A program made the translations under genes and the position numbers. Below the pieces are notes generated by a model. It saw nothing but the letters and a program-made list of their open reading frames with translations, ran no database searches and had not been told where the DNA came from. Positions 38,127-48,969 of a stretch of 64,000 bases of DNA are shown piece after piece (position 1 is the first letter of the stretch; each line of letters begins with the position of its first letter). This DNA comes from Tolypeutes matacus (Eukaryota; Chordata; Mammalia; Cingulata; Chlamyphoridae), in NCBI GenBank assembly GCA_026826555.1, contig JAKSZT010054215.1, positions 21,402,720 to 21,466,719 on the forward strand, given 5' to 3'.

Positions 38127-38290
38127 TATACTCTGGGGGTTGGCAAATATGGCCAATGGGCCACTGGAACACAGGCACGCCCATTTGTTTTTGGGTGGTC
38201 CCTGGCTGCTTTTGTGCTGTATCAGGGACTGTAAGGCCCACAAAGCTGAAGCTACTTCTTACCTGTCCCTTTATAGAAAGGGTTCTTAAC
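38127..38290 (+). mobile_element. hAT-type repeat of the 'ggggttggcaaa' group
   Basis: GGGGGTTGGCAAATATGGCC, AACACAGGCACGCCCATTTG and GGACTGTAAGGCCCACAAAG are the remains of a widespread eutherian hAT repeat whose copies begin CAGGGGTCGGCAAACTA. The 3' end is degraded and runs into GGGTTCTTAACCCTGG, possibly another hAT end. Confidence 0.65.
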
Positions 38291-39028
38291 CCTGGTGTAC
38301 AAAACCACGACGGTACTTAGGAAACGTTTTATTTACAACTTAAAAACCCGGCAGTTCACTTGAACTTATAACCATTTTTAAAAATCTCGTCTTCCAAGCC
38401 CCTCTCCCAAATACAAGCACTAAATATAAATAACCGCATGAAGTCTATGACAGTGTTTCTTAGAAGATTAAGCAATACAACATATGAGGTGTGTATATAT
38501 ATAAAACCTTGGGGGTTCCAAAGATGTGTTTCCAAAATGGATTCTGGATTGTGCGTTTTTTAAACACATGACTTTTAGGCATAACTGACCATTTTCACCT
38601 TCAACAGTAATGGCACTTTTGTCAATTCAGATGCATAATGGGCTGAGAGAACAAGATTACCAAGGCCTCCCCAAGGTTCTGGCACTGAGGATGGACAAAA
38701 GCACGGGTGAATCCATGACCTGCACAGAAAGCGTGGCCTGCCCTCGTGGCGGTGACCCTAGCGGCTGACCTCTGCCTTCCCAACACCTCCCCTCTCTCTA
38801 CACAGTACCTACCGGCTGGGTTCCTGAAGGTTTGGTTGTTCATTTTTGTACAATAAATGTCATCTTTATTGTCTTTCACGTGTAGAAATGCTTTCATTTC
38901 TGACTCATCTCAAGTTAGCCACATTCCCTTTCTTACACTTTAGCTTCTTATACCCTTTTCCTACCCTCAAAAAGAAGGAAAACAGCAAGACAAATGAAGG
39001 TATTAGCATAAAGCAGGAGTAAAGGCAA

Positions 39029-39050
39029 GGGGGGGGGGGGGAGGGGGGGG
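39029..39050. repeat. Guanine run, possible G-quadruplex
   Basis: A G tract of about 22 bases with a single A interruption, just upstream of the hexanucleotide repeat. Length may be unreliable in assembly. Confidence 0.8.
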
Positions 39051-39123
39051 TAACACATAAAGACGACCTGCAGCTGAGGAATAAAGGAAAGCAGTGAATC
39101 AGGAGGGCAGGTGGCCGGGAGGA

Positions 39124-39150
39124 GAGGCAGAGGCAGAGGCAGAGGCAGAG

Positions 39151-39187
<37 letters not shown>

Positions 39188-39189
39188 CA
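39124..39189. repeat. Hexanucleotide repeat, (GAGGCA)4(GAGCCA)7
   Basis: Eleven perfect hexamers fall in two homogeneous blocks that differ by one G-to-C change. Translated, they give alternating Glu-Ala then Glu-Pro on the plus strand and Leu-Ala/Leu-Pro on the minus strand. The frames look protein-like but only reflect the repeat. Confidence 0.97.
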
Positions 39190-39199
39190 GGGGCCCCAG

Positions 39200-42100
39200 G
39201 ACGCACCAAAGTCGGGCAGAGGATGGCAATTTCACCAGCCCTAAGATGTGTCGTGTGCCCGCCCCTTTATAACTAGGTTAGTTGATTAAAACAGTGCCCA
39301 CACTCTTTAGCTGCTTTGTAACGCTGCAGTCTGCTCAGGCTTCACTCTGACCAGATTCGCAAAATTAAATGAGCATCTCCTACATGTACGAGGGCACCCT
39401 GATCTTCCCAACAGATGTTACATTCCCTGACCTACAGACTCGGTGACCAGAGCATCATTGTGGACCCTGAAAAGCACAAAGGCAAGAAGCCCTACAATTT
39501 GCCCTCCATCCTCTGTCAAACCGTCTGGTAGGGTAGAGCCTCCTCGCTAGCACCAACATACCCCACGAGGCAGGTGGTCATTCGGACCGCCCGATTCTCA
39601 TCGATCCACCAACAGCAAGGAACAGGATATAAATGTGACCTGTCTAGTTTACCCCCTTTATTTATCAAAGTTTGAAAGACAAAAAGACCAGTTTAGACAG
39701 AAACCTTTAAGAATTTATTAGATATTCCCGCATTCTCAATTAGTGCACACGGAACACAGCACGGCCTTTTCCAATGAATGGAGATTACTACAAATATCCA
39801 TGACTATGGCACTGGCTATAGTACAGCGAGCCCTGGGGTCAAACACTAAATGGAGACGTGCTTGCCCTGTGCATTTTCCCACCTGCCACTCCTAATGTGC
39901 TCAGGAAACCTGGGGCAACGGGTTGTACAAGCTCTGGCCGGCACATTTTAAGATGCTGTATATATTCATATATTCAAAAACCAGGAGGTAACACAAAATT
40001 ATTATAATAGACAGTTGTGCAGTGCTTATGTAATTAGAAGGGGTTTTAAGTTAAATTTAAGGGGAGAGGGTAAATATCCTTTAATATCATTGTGGCATTC
40101 AAAAATTAGAGTAAACAGCCTACGCATCAGGTTCTCCTACACTCCTCAGAGGAACTGTCAGGAGCTCTTTGATACCAGGATTTTAAGACAGATACTTTTT
40201 GGCTGGAGGCTGATAGGGTTGATGCTGTGATTCTCAGCAATGCCCTAGAGAGCTAAGGCTGCTCAAACAGGCCTCCAGGGAGATACCTGCATTTGCAAAG
40301 CACTTAAGAGTTCACACTGTCCCTGGCACAATGTGAGGGGCTCTGTACTTGCCTAAGCAGGAGAGCTTGCTATGGGGAAGCCGGGAGAATCCAGCCCTGA
40401 AGTGCTAAAGAGGACCTAGTGTGTGGGGTGGGCGCCAAGTGTAGGTCAAAGCGGTGCCAATAAGGGAAGCCCTATGTTTTATAACAGGGACTGCGGGGTC
40501 GTGGGGGCCAGAGAGCCTGGCCCCAAAAGGTGCATCTGCCTCACACCTCTAGCACTGAGGCCCTGCGCAGCTCCAGGCCCAGTGTGTCTACATGGCCAAG
40601 ATTTTCCAGAAACCTGAAAATCTGGACTTTTAATAGGAAATCTTAGAGACTTTTATTTTGTTTTTTAAATGCTGAACAGGCCAAATAAATACACCTGTGG
40701 GTCTGACCTGGTCCACAGAGGTAGGGTCACCAAGGTGGCAAACTCTAGTCCACTGGCTGTTCTAGAAGTGCTTAAAGTTTAGCCAGAGGGCTCTCCAGGT
40801 TCTTCCAGCCTCCAGGATTCTCCATCGCTAAGAGGAGATTTATTTTGTTCAATGTTTTTACAAAAGGGGAAATGAAAAAACTGAATTTCTAACCCTTTGG
40901 GAGAAAACATTAATATCTAAAATTTACATTTATATAGTGCCAAAATATTGCCTTGGCAATTACTTGCTGGTCACCTAGGAAAAGAGATCAGGTTGTTCCT
41001 GCATCAACCCGGGGATCAATTTTAGCATCACTGACAACGGGGAAGACGACACCACCTCCTGGTGCACACAGCATCATGATCCATTCCTGCCCCAAGCGGC
41101 TAAAGTGAATTTGACCAAGCCTTTGGATCCAGCTTCTAATATATGGGAAACACAAGGGAAAGACGAACAAATTGCCTGATACCACCGGGAAACAATCGGA
41201 TATGGAAAGTGAAACATCATTTAAAAAGGGGTAGGGAAAGGGACTGTTTTAGATTAAGAAAGTCTTAAGAGACCTAACACTTCAATGCAGTATGATTTTC
41301 AGTTGAAGCCCGGTTTAAGCAGCCCAGATGTAAGAGGCATTTTACAGACAGTATGGGAATTCAGATAATGGACTAGGTAATAGAGTCCATTAACATAATT
41401 ACTGTTAATTTTGTGAAAATATAGGTGGAAGATTTTGTGTTTATATCGGAATATGTTTTTGTTTTTTAGAGATGCAAGCTGAAGTATTTAGGGGTTAAAT
41501 CCAAGATATTTATAATTCACTTTTAAATACTTAACCAAAAAGAGACAGACAAGCAAATACAATAAAATGTTAACAACTTAAATCTAGATAATGGGGACAG
41601 AGGGGAGCTGGTGCCACAGAAATACTATTATGGGGCATTAAGTTTTCCTCAGTCACAATTGCTGGGAGGCAGAAGGATTTTTAGCCTTGTCTCTCCAATG
41701 CCCTCAAGTCCAAGAGTGTTTTAAGTTTCAAATCACCAGCTGCCAAAAGAGAAACTGATATCAACCCAAACAGGTATAACTCCAGGCAAATGGCTCAACA
41801 CACAAAATAAACAACTGTGAACTAAGTATCCTGTAATCTGCCATATGAAAGCAAGAATTCTAGACATGGTTTGCCAAATTTTAAGGAGCTGCTTTATGGT
41901 CTCAAATGCATCCTAAGTAACTTCAAATAAAGAAAATGATCATAATTAAAGAGGAAAAGGGAGGAGGATTAGATATAAAACTTGCCTTCAAATGACCCTA
42001 TTTAGTTACTGCTTCTGCTTATGAAAAAAGGTTAAACATCTTGAGATATAAGCTTAACTGAAAATGAGTAAATCTAAGATTAAAGGAAAAAAAACTTTAA

Positions 42101-42220
42101 GATCTTACTTGGCAAAGTACATCTATTCTAAGCTAAATAACTTGATATTCACTTACATCAGATACAGTATATAGTACTTTAAATCTACTATGAAACTACC
42201 TAATTATCAAATCTCAGGTT
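39200..42220. other. Largely unique intronic DNA
   Basis: Apart from the coding-like stretch at 39369-39537, no repeat or exon is recognised across about 3 kb. This is a repeat-poor interval for this window. Confidence 0.4.
39369..39537 (+). pseudogene. Unidentified coding-like stretch, possible retrocopy remnant
   Basis: From the ATG at 39369 the frame reads MSISYMYEGTLIFPTDVTFP with C- or G-ending codons. It stops at a TGA, while the +1 frame continues as LTYRLGDQSIIVDPEKHKGK and KPYNLPSILCQTVW to a stop. Such smooth, GC3-rich frames joined by a frameshift would fit a processed pseudogene. I do not recognise the protein and see no A-tail or duplication, so chance is quite possible. Confidence 0.25.
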
Positions 42221-42224
42221 TTGG

Positions 42225-42490
42225 AAGGACTCTAACAGTCATCTAGTCCAACTCTCCACCTATCCCTGAACCTCTGTCATCTAAGAAGCATTCCGAACCT
42301 ATCATTGGAAAGAACATGGCTCTGGAAGTCGGATAAATCTGGACTCAACTGGTCCCACCACTCATTATAGAGCTGTATGATCTTGGCTGATGACAACTTC
42401 CCTGAAACTCGGTTTCCTCACTTATAAAGTTGAGATAATTATTCCCTCTTCATATAGTTTAGGCACAATTTGAGGATTTTATGTCAGCTT
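42225..42490 (+). mobile_element. MIR SINE, preceded by an old SINE-like fragment
   Basis: ATCTAGTCCAACTCTCCACC at 42241 resembles an ancient SINE or MIR3 piece. GCTCTGGAAGTCGGATAAAT, TCATTATAGAGCTGTATGAT and CTCGGTTTCCTCACTTATAA, at about 42320-42430, are MIR. Confidence 0.75.
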
Positions 42491-42554
42491 CCATGAACGG
42501 TGCCAGCCATCCTGGAAGCATTCAAAGAACAGCCTGTAAATAGTTTATTTTTAA

Positions 42555-42750
42555 AAGCACAGGCCCTGGCTCAACTCCCAGCTCCACATCTTACTCGTGC
42601 TATAAATTTACAACTAGTTTCTCCTCTCTTGCCTCGGTTTCCTTACCTGTAAAATGAAGAGAACAAGAGCACTTACTGCATAGGCCATCAGGGCCCAGCA
42701 GCTCAAAGCATGCCTGCCATACAGTCAGTGCTCAATAAGCACAGCTGTGG
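42555..42750 (+). mobile_element. MIR SINE
   Basis: GCCTCGGTTTCCTTACCTGT, AAAATGAAGAGAACAAGAGC and CAGTGCTCAATAAGCA give a well-preserved MIR core and 3' end, just after the previous MIR and in the same orientation. Confidence 0.85.
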
Positions 42751-43781
42751 TTAGCTGCCACCCTCCTTCCTTACAGCCCACCTTAAGCAAGCCGGGCTCA
42801 CCTACAGCTAACTGCACACTTCACTGTGGCCAAGCTGACGTGTCCCTGACCCTACAGAAAGTGCCCAAAAAAGCCTTGAGGGAAAAGCCCACCGTGGTCT
42901 TGCTGATGCCCAGTGTGACTGCTGGCATGGTTCCGACCCTGCCCCGCCCCGGCCTCTGCTTCCTCTGGTCTGGGGCCCAGTCAGCCGCTGCCTGACCCCT
43001 GCCCTGTGCCAAAGCTTCCACTTATCCAGTGCACAACAGCCTCACTGGCCTGCAGCACCTGTGTGCTCCCCCCCTCTATCCTGACCCCTAACACTGAGAG
43101 GTCAGTGCTCTGGCCATGCATTCTCAACTCCTGCTCAGCCTCGTGTACCCCCCGGTAGAAGTTTCTGGGAGCTGCCACAAAAGAGTGTGTTCCTTCTGAG
43201 GGTATGAAGAAGTGATCTGGCACAAGCATTATCACACAGAGACGCTTCCCAGCCTGTCAGCCCACTGAATCCCTGAGACATCTTCTCTGCCACCACACCT
43301 CTGCGCTTGCTTCCCTTGACCTCTCTCCACACTGCCCTTTCACCCAAGTCCTAGGCGGGCCACCTCAGCTGGTCCAGACAGGGCCTTTGTGAGAATCAGA
43401 AAAGCACCTCCTCTGGGGGCCTGGGCAGTGTGGGAGATGCTTGATGAGCTAAGGGCACTTCTATGTAAATTAGAAAAAAGTGTCCCTTCCTCCAGGCAGG
43501 CAGCCACATGCCACAGCATCCATAATTAAATTCAACAGATGGAACTTGACTCAACTCGCAAGCAACTACCATGGGCCCAGGTCTCTGGGCCTACAAATAT
43601 GCATAAGACAGGGTCACAGCCTCTATGCCCACCAGCTCTATGAAGCAGAGCTAGTGGGAGGACGACACTTGTACCAGAACCACCGCAGCCCAGGGAGCAG
43701 GGGCTGCTTTGTCCTGTTGTGCTGGGGGTGTTGGAGGAGGTGGTGAGGAGCCTGGTAGGTTCAGAAAATAATGCTCTTTCA

Positions 43782-43825
43782 GGGAAGGGAGAGGAGGAGG
43801 AGGGAAGGAGGGAGAGAGGAGGTAG
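43782..43825. repeat. GA-rich purine tract
   Basis: A run of GGAGAGGAGGAGGAGGG and GAAGGAGGGAGAGAGGAGG, all purine on the plus strand for about 40 bases. Confidence 0.8.
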
Positions 43826-43834
43826 ACGAGGGTC

Positions 43835-44330
43835 CAACTCATTCACTTTTCCAGAAAAATATTTGAGTACCTACCATGCGCCAGGCCCTACGCTAGGCCC
43901 CAGAGAATGGAAAATAAAATATATATCGCCATCAAAAGCTAAATATCTAGTTTGGGAGAAAGAAAGAATTATAAAAACAAGTCAAGCACAATGATTGACA
44001 CATGCCCTGTCCTTCCTAGGTACGTGGGCACATGAAAGAAAGGACAGTGGCGTGGCACAACTGGAAGGAGGCCCCGTGTGATGAAGGCCCAAGAGGAGAC
44101 GGTGCTTGAGCTAAGTGCTAAGGAAGGATGAGCAGGAGCTGCCCAGACTTTGGTGAGGTGGGGACAGGGGTGCCTTCTCAGGAAAGGGGACCCCAGGAGC
44201 AAAGAGGCGCAGGGGAAACAAGGGCGCACTGTTTGCAAGGGAAGAGCAGCGTCCGCTGTCATGGAAAGGCAGGGAATGCCCGGTGTGAGGCAAGAGGGGG
44301 ACCATGGGGGACTCAGCCTACCACGTGACA
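43835..44330 (-). mobile_element. LINE L2 fragment, antisense
   Basis: AATATTTGAGTACCTACCAT and GCGCCAGGCCCTACGCTAGG are the antisense L2 3' end. GGGGTGCCTTCTCAGGAAAG and AGCAAAGAGGCGCAGGGG continue in the expected order. Confidence 0.75.
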
Positions 44331-45170
44331 AAAGGACTAGAAGCCTACGCCAAGGGACCTCATTCCAGTTTTCAGGAAGGAGAGCTATTTATATTAGATC
44401 TATGTCTTAGCAAAAACCCTTTCCAACAGGGTGGGGCATGGGAACATGTGGGGGTGCCGGTGCAGTACCCCGTCTATGAACACTGAGGCCAAGGCCATGC
44501 AAACAGGAAGGTAGCAACAGGTGCAGGTGGACTTCCTCTATCCCCACCAGCTTCTCATTCACAAGGACAATGGGGTTTTCCTTCTCTTTGGACATTTTAT
44601 CATTTTACGATATGGACTGCCTTTAAAAAAGAGTTAAGACTTTCTCTTGCTTGGCCTGTAAAAAAAAAGAACTTAAAAAAAAAAAAAAAACAGTATTTTT
44701 GTCAGGGTGTAGATAATAAAGACTGAATGTCTTTGACTTCAGGTGACCACAGTATCAATTTACATCTTATGTCCCAACATCTCATTCGATTTAGCTTTTG
44801 CTCCAGACAAAAGTATCCCAGTTTAGATGATGAATTACCCGATTGCCTTTCCTGAACCTCACAATATGGTCTGAAAGAAAACAGCTTTCTCCACTACTGC
44901 TCTTTTCCAAATGTACCAACTGCTCCAACGTTCACATGGAGCAACAGCTCAATTATCAAATCTCACTTGAACCAAGGCTCCTTCAATAAAGTTAGACCTG
45001 GCTTGAAGGAAGCTGGAAAACAATCTTGTCTCCTATGTGCTGGATTGGAGCAGACACAGCTGAAAGGAGAAGGGCATTCTGGGTACAAATCACAATGGCA
45101 AATTGGCCAGCTCCAGTTCTCTGAGCCCAGTGAGGGGAGAGGGAGTGTTCTACCGGCCCCCACCATCAGG

Positions 45171-45308
45171 CCAGGCCCGGCCATCAGCACCAGGCCCGGC
45201 CATCAGCACCAGGCCCGGCCATCAGCACCAGGCCCGGCCATCAGCACCAGGCCCGGCCATCAGCACCAGGCCCGGCCATCAGCACCAGGCCCGGCCATCA
45301 GCACCAGG
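45171..45308. repeat. 19-bp minisatellite, about 7.3 identical copies
   Basis: The unit CATCAGCACCAGGCCCGGC starts at 45182, 45201, 45220, 45239, 45258, 45277 and 45296, with no difference between full copies. Because 19 is not a multiple of three, all three frames stay open and read the same peptide cycle, which creates false reading frames on both strands. Perfect copies suggest a recent and probably variable-number expansion. Confidence 0.97.
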
Positions 45309-46080
45309 GCCTCTTGCCTGCTATTACCCCCTCCCTCTTCTCCACTCCAGCCCAAGTGACCCAGGAAACCTCCCTTAGATTTACAGTCTAGAGAATGTAC
45401 ATCTTGTCTGTAAAGATGTCTGTGTCTGTGTGATTTCCACCACTCTAAATTTCTGACAATGCCACTCATGAAAACCGCCTTCCTTTCCACCCATCCATTA
45501 TCCATTCTACAACAGAGCTCAAATGCCTTTGCAGTCTCGGCACCGATGGGTTGAGATCCTCCATGAAGAGGCTGGGGGTGGACACCTGCCGGCCTGGGTT
45601 CTGAAGGACACAGAGAAGGAGGTCCTACTCCAGCAGACAGCAAAGAATACTCCTTCAAGTCCCTCCCCCCACCCACCCACCAGACACACAAGGGCCTCCA
45701 ATGGACCAGAACCACCTGTGGGGTCCCTCGCCGACCCCAGCCTGCAAGGTGTCCTTGCTTTATACTAACACAGGTGGGTTCAAAGAACTTGCCCAAGACA
45801 GGCTGGTCCTCAGCCAAGGTAGACGATAAACGGTGCCACGAGAGAGAGAGATGTCAGTGCTACACCCTTCCATTTTAGCGCACTCACTGGCAAACGGAGT
45901 AAACCTAGCTGTTAGAGAGCTACTGCACTTCAGAGAAAGCCGGAATCTGGTAATGGAGGAGAGGAAGGAGGAAGGCAGGCGGAAGGGAGAGTATGTGAGA
46001 GATTCATTACACTAAGAAAATGAGGGACAGAACTAGGATTCACAGTTTCTGACTCATTTTCTGGAACTTCTCCATTAGGG

Positions 46081-46096
46081 CACAATTTATCTTTCT
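46081..46096. repeat. Target-site duplication, left copy, of the 5S retropseudogene
   Basis: CACAATTTATCTTTCT, repeated exactly at 46184-46199. Sixteen bases is a typical L1-type duplication length. The strand that would be nicked reads TAATT|AGAAAG, close to the L1 endonuclease preference TT|AAAA. Confidence 0.93.
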
Positions 46097-46183
46097 CCCA
46101 TCCAAGTACTAACCAGGCCCGACCCTGCTTAGCTTCCGAGATCAGACGAGATCGGGCGCGTTCAGGGTGGTATGGCCGTAGAC
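46097..46183 (-). pseudogene. 5S rRNA retropseudogene, 3'-truncated and tailless
   Basis: Read on the minus strand, the 87 bases equal positions 1-87 of vertebrate 5S rRNA with no difference that I can find from memory. They begin GTCTACGGCC and end within GGATGGG. The last third of the 120-base RNA is missing and there is no A-tail. The body is bracketed by an exact 16-bp direct repeat, CACAATTTATCTTTCT, at 46081-46096 and 46184-46199. RNA bases 88-90 (AGA) could equally come from the target, which is microhomology at the 3' junction. This is the signature of an RNA retroposed by L1 machinery without poly(A) priming. The truncation removes part of the internal promoter box C, so it is not expected to be a working 5S gene. 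Confidence 0.95.
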
Positions 46184-46199
46184 CACAATTTATCTTTCT
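46184..46199. repeat. Target-site duplication, right copy, of the 5S retropseudogene
   Basis: Exact copy of the 46081-46096 repeat. It directly abuts the first base of the 5S sequence at 46183, so the 5' end of the RNA was copied in full. Confidence 0.93.
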
Positions 46200-46540
46200 A
46201 ATTAACATGGGCTCAGCTTCAAATATTACCTATAATTCCTTTTTACCCTGCCTCTAAGAAATGACACTACTTGTTTTCATATACACAGTAAAAGTCAATC
46301 CAAGAATCAGATTTACTTGGCTCCTCTAAGATTTGGAGTCTAAGTCCACTAGCAATTTTAATGTTAGATCTTCTTATGGGGCTGAAAAATACTATCTGAA
46401 TCTTTTTTCTTTTCTTTTTTTTTAAATGAAGGGTTACAGATAAAACACCCCAATCAAGCTTTAAAAAAAAAAAAAAAATCACTGAAATGTCCCAAATCTA
46501 ACTTCTTACTTCAAACCTAAAAAAAGTCATTGAAAAGAGT

Positions 46541-46985
46541 AAGTGGGGGATGAATGTGGCTCAAATGGTTGGGTGTCCATCTCCCATATGGAGGGACCTG
46601 GGTTCGATCCCTGGGACCTCCCAATAAAATAAAGAAAAATATAGAAGGCGCGCTGGCTTCCAGGCCCCTCGCATGGGCGAGGCAGGCTCCACTGAGCCAC
46701 ACAGCAAGAGGATGACAAAACAGGAGAGTGACACAAGGAAGAGCCAAGATGAGACGTGTTGAAAAACCAGGAACAAAGGTGGCATAGGTGGCAGAATGCC
46801 TCTCTCCCACATCAGATGTTCCCAGGATTGAATACTGGTAAAGATAGGAGGAGAAGGATGAGAAGAGCGAGCAGGAAACAGACCCAGAATTGCCCAGTGA
46901 ATGGACACAAAAACAGCAAAAACGGAGGGGGGGGGGGCTTAAAAAATGGATAAAAATAAATCTTTTTTATTAAAAAAAAAAAAAA
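46541..46985 (+). mobile_element. DAS-type SINE, long variant form
   Basis: It starts near GGGGATGAATGTGGCTC with box A and has a clean box B, GGTTCGATCCC, at about 46602-46612. A middle region rich in CGCGCTGGC follows, then a second unit (GTGGCATAGGTGGCAGAATG) and a poly-G run at 46925-46937. It ends in a TAAA/poly(A) tail at 46948-46985. The linker differs from the copies at 20.2 and 52.4 kb, so it may be another subfamily. I could not define a convincing target duplication. Confidence 0.85.
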
Positions 46986-47159
46986 GTGTGGCAGCAATTG
47001 CCATTTTTGACATTTAAAGCACATCTAATAGTTAGCAAGCAAATGTTGAAATTACAAAAAAAAAAAAACACTTTTTTTGCCTAAGCTTGTTCTTGGTGAA
47101 CCTTATGCTAAAGCGGTTGAAGAAAAGATATTAAAAAGTAAAATGCCTCTGTCTCCAGC

Positions 47160-47450
47160 GAGTGTCTCATCTAGGAATAGAGACCAGTGAAATGTTAGAA
47201 AGCAACCAGGCAAATGCATATGCGAATGCTAAAGTATTATTGTGCCCACTATGCAGGCTAAGAAGGATCAAGGAAAAACAAGATGTTTGGGCTGAAATTT
47301 TCTTGAAAAGCTTCATGAAAAGGCAAGCTATAAGGTGGGCTTTGACAGGTGTGGAGGGTAGATTTCAGAAAACGGTATTTCAGGAGGGTGAGAGGAGCCA
47401 AGAGTCATGGAACAGGCTGAGGAGTGAGTTAAAGCACTGCTCTCACTGAA
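47160..47450 (-). mobile_element. LINE L2 fragment, antisense (diverged)
   Basis: AGGCAAGCTATAAGGTGGGC, TTTGACAGGTGTGGAGGGTA and ATTTCAGGAGGGTGAGAGGA resemble antisense L2 (GAGCTGGGCCTTGAAGGATG, ATTCCAGGCAGAGGG). Confidence 0.5.
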
Positions 47451-48109
47451 GGCGGGTGCACCTATTGGTCGGCCTGTCTCTCCAGTCGGCCTAGTTTTCG
47501 CGACAGCTCCAGTGCATGGTAAACCACTCAGTACAACTTCACAGCCTAACAGGAAAGAACCCATGTGGGATCTGCTTCCAGCTCCCACATCACCAGCGGA
47601 ACCAGCTTACACCAGTGCCACTGGGCGTGAGGCCCCCCCATTGTCAGGACCCAAGAGCACCAGATAACTAACCCTCGATTAGTAAATTGAGGGCACACAA
47701 AAACATAGGAATTTTCTTTTTTTAAGATTTCACTGATATTTTAATTGACAGTTTTTATTTTTTGTTAATGTTTCTAGGTAATGTGACTAATTTACCAATT
47801 TCTTTTATAGACAAAAAATGTTCATGATGTGTGATAAGACAGAAAATAAAGAAGCCTGCCTACCCAACAGCCACAGAGGGTTTCTCCCGGGGCATGAGGC
47901 CAGCCAGATAGAATGAGCGTGACGTCCGGAGGGTCTCCAACGCCAGGCTGAGGTACTCAAGCTAGAGGTCATACAGGGCAACAGTACAGGGCAACGATAT
48001 GATGAAATCAGTGTTCTGAGGAGATAAATCCCGCAGCAAATGAGTCTTCCTCAGCATCTACCACTGCCCGTACTGCTAAACCCCACAGTATATCCAGACA
48101 CCTTGCTGC

Positions 48110-48290
48110 AAAGTTGAAAGAGAGGGCACTGGGCAGGGGACAGAAGGCCTTTTCCAGGCCCTGCTGTAAACACTACTGCCACATGTGACCTGCACAGGTA
48201 ATTGAACCTTTCAGGACTTAAGCTCTGTCAGCCACAGACCAGGAAAGTTGGACTAGAAAATCTTCAATGTCCCCCCTTCTATATGTGAAG
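48110..48290 (+). mobile_element. MIR SINE
   Basis: CTGTAAACACTACTGCCACA, GGTAATTGAACCTTTCAGGA, CTTAAGCTCTGTCAGCCACA and CTTCAATGTCCCCCCTTC follow a MIR in plus orientation. Confidence 0.6.
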
Positions 48291-48756
48291 TTCAAAAGGT
48301 CTTGTTCTCCAAACTCTGGTTCAAATCCAAATTCTAAGTGGCTCTAAACTCACCCTACTATCAGTCCAAAAACTTAATGCAAAACAACACAGAGAACCAA
48401 AAGGGCTGATTTAAAAATAGATGAATCTCATGTAAAACACTTAAAATAAAAAAGCTAAAACACAGAAAGATCGGGATGCTTCCCTGTGTTCCTGTAAAAA
48501 GCCACAGAGATCACTAAATCCACCCAAATCATCAAATCTCTTAATTCAGATTATACATGCCAAAGAACATGCAGTTCTCCTAGAAGCAAAATGGCACTTC
48601 CATGTTTCCCTAAATTGGAGTTAAAACAAACAAACAAAAACAAAGGCACTTTACTACTGATAAAAATAAAAACATCAGAATTCAATTTCCTCATGATATC
48701 AGCCCATATGAAGGACAAGGCTGCCAGCTACTGTGGTGATACAGTGTCTAGACCCC

Positions 48757-48897
48757 CTGCTCGAAATGTGGTCCCTGGTCCATCTGCATAGCATCCTCAC
48801 CTACTAAACAGAAACTCTGGAGGTAGGGCCCAGCAATCTTTTCTCCAAGAAGTCTTCCAGGTGATTCCGATGCATGCCTAAAATTGAAAAGTGCTTG
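48757..48897 (+). mobile_element. MER5A-like hAT-Charlie MITE, internally deleted
   Basis: CGAAATGTGGTCCCTGGTCC, AACAGAAACTCTGGAGGTAG, GGGCCCAGCAATC and CAGGTGATTCCGATGCATGC are typical MER5A blocks. It lies only about 70 bases past the donor of the NEDD4L exon (minus strand), separated from it by an A-rich stretch. Confidence 0.85.
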
Positions 48898-48969
48898 CCA
48901 AGCTTCAGAAGCCACCAAAAAAAAAAAAACAAAAAACAAAAAACAAACAAAAAAAAAACGCAAACATAC

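Larger units (their letters stand above)
1..48969 (-). other. NEDD4L: NEDD4L intron downstream of the C2-start exon (partial)
   Basis: On the minus strand the intron opens at the GTATGT donor at 48969-48964 and runs to the window's left edge. I looked for the expected continuation of the C2 domain (Asp-Pro-Tyr-Val-Lys after the split Ser) and did not see it. The intron therefore exceeds 48.9 kb unless an exon was missed. It is dense with repeats, listed separately. Confidence 0.8.

Noticed and set aside
38948..39276. Leu-Ala/Leu-Pro and Glu-Ala/Glu-Pro repeat proteins
   Set aside because: They are translations of the hexanucleotide repeat on the two strands, with no start context, splice sites or conserved flanks.
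45171..45308. CRISPR-like array
   Set aside because: The 19-bp units are head-to-tail with no unique spacers, and the genome is mammalian.
45260..45817. 185-codon minus-strand frame and shorter plus-strand frames near 45 kb
   Set aside because: They are held open by the 19-bp minisatellite, whose unit lacks stops in every frame.
46097..46183. Functional 5S rRNA gene
   Set aside because: It stops about 30 bases short of the RNA end, lacks the T-run terminator and has retroposition duplications.
46541..46640. tRNA gene at the SINE box A/B motifs
   Set aside because: The sequence does not close a tRNA cloverleaf acceptor stem and continues into a dispersed SINE body with an A-tail.
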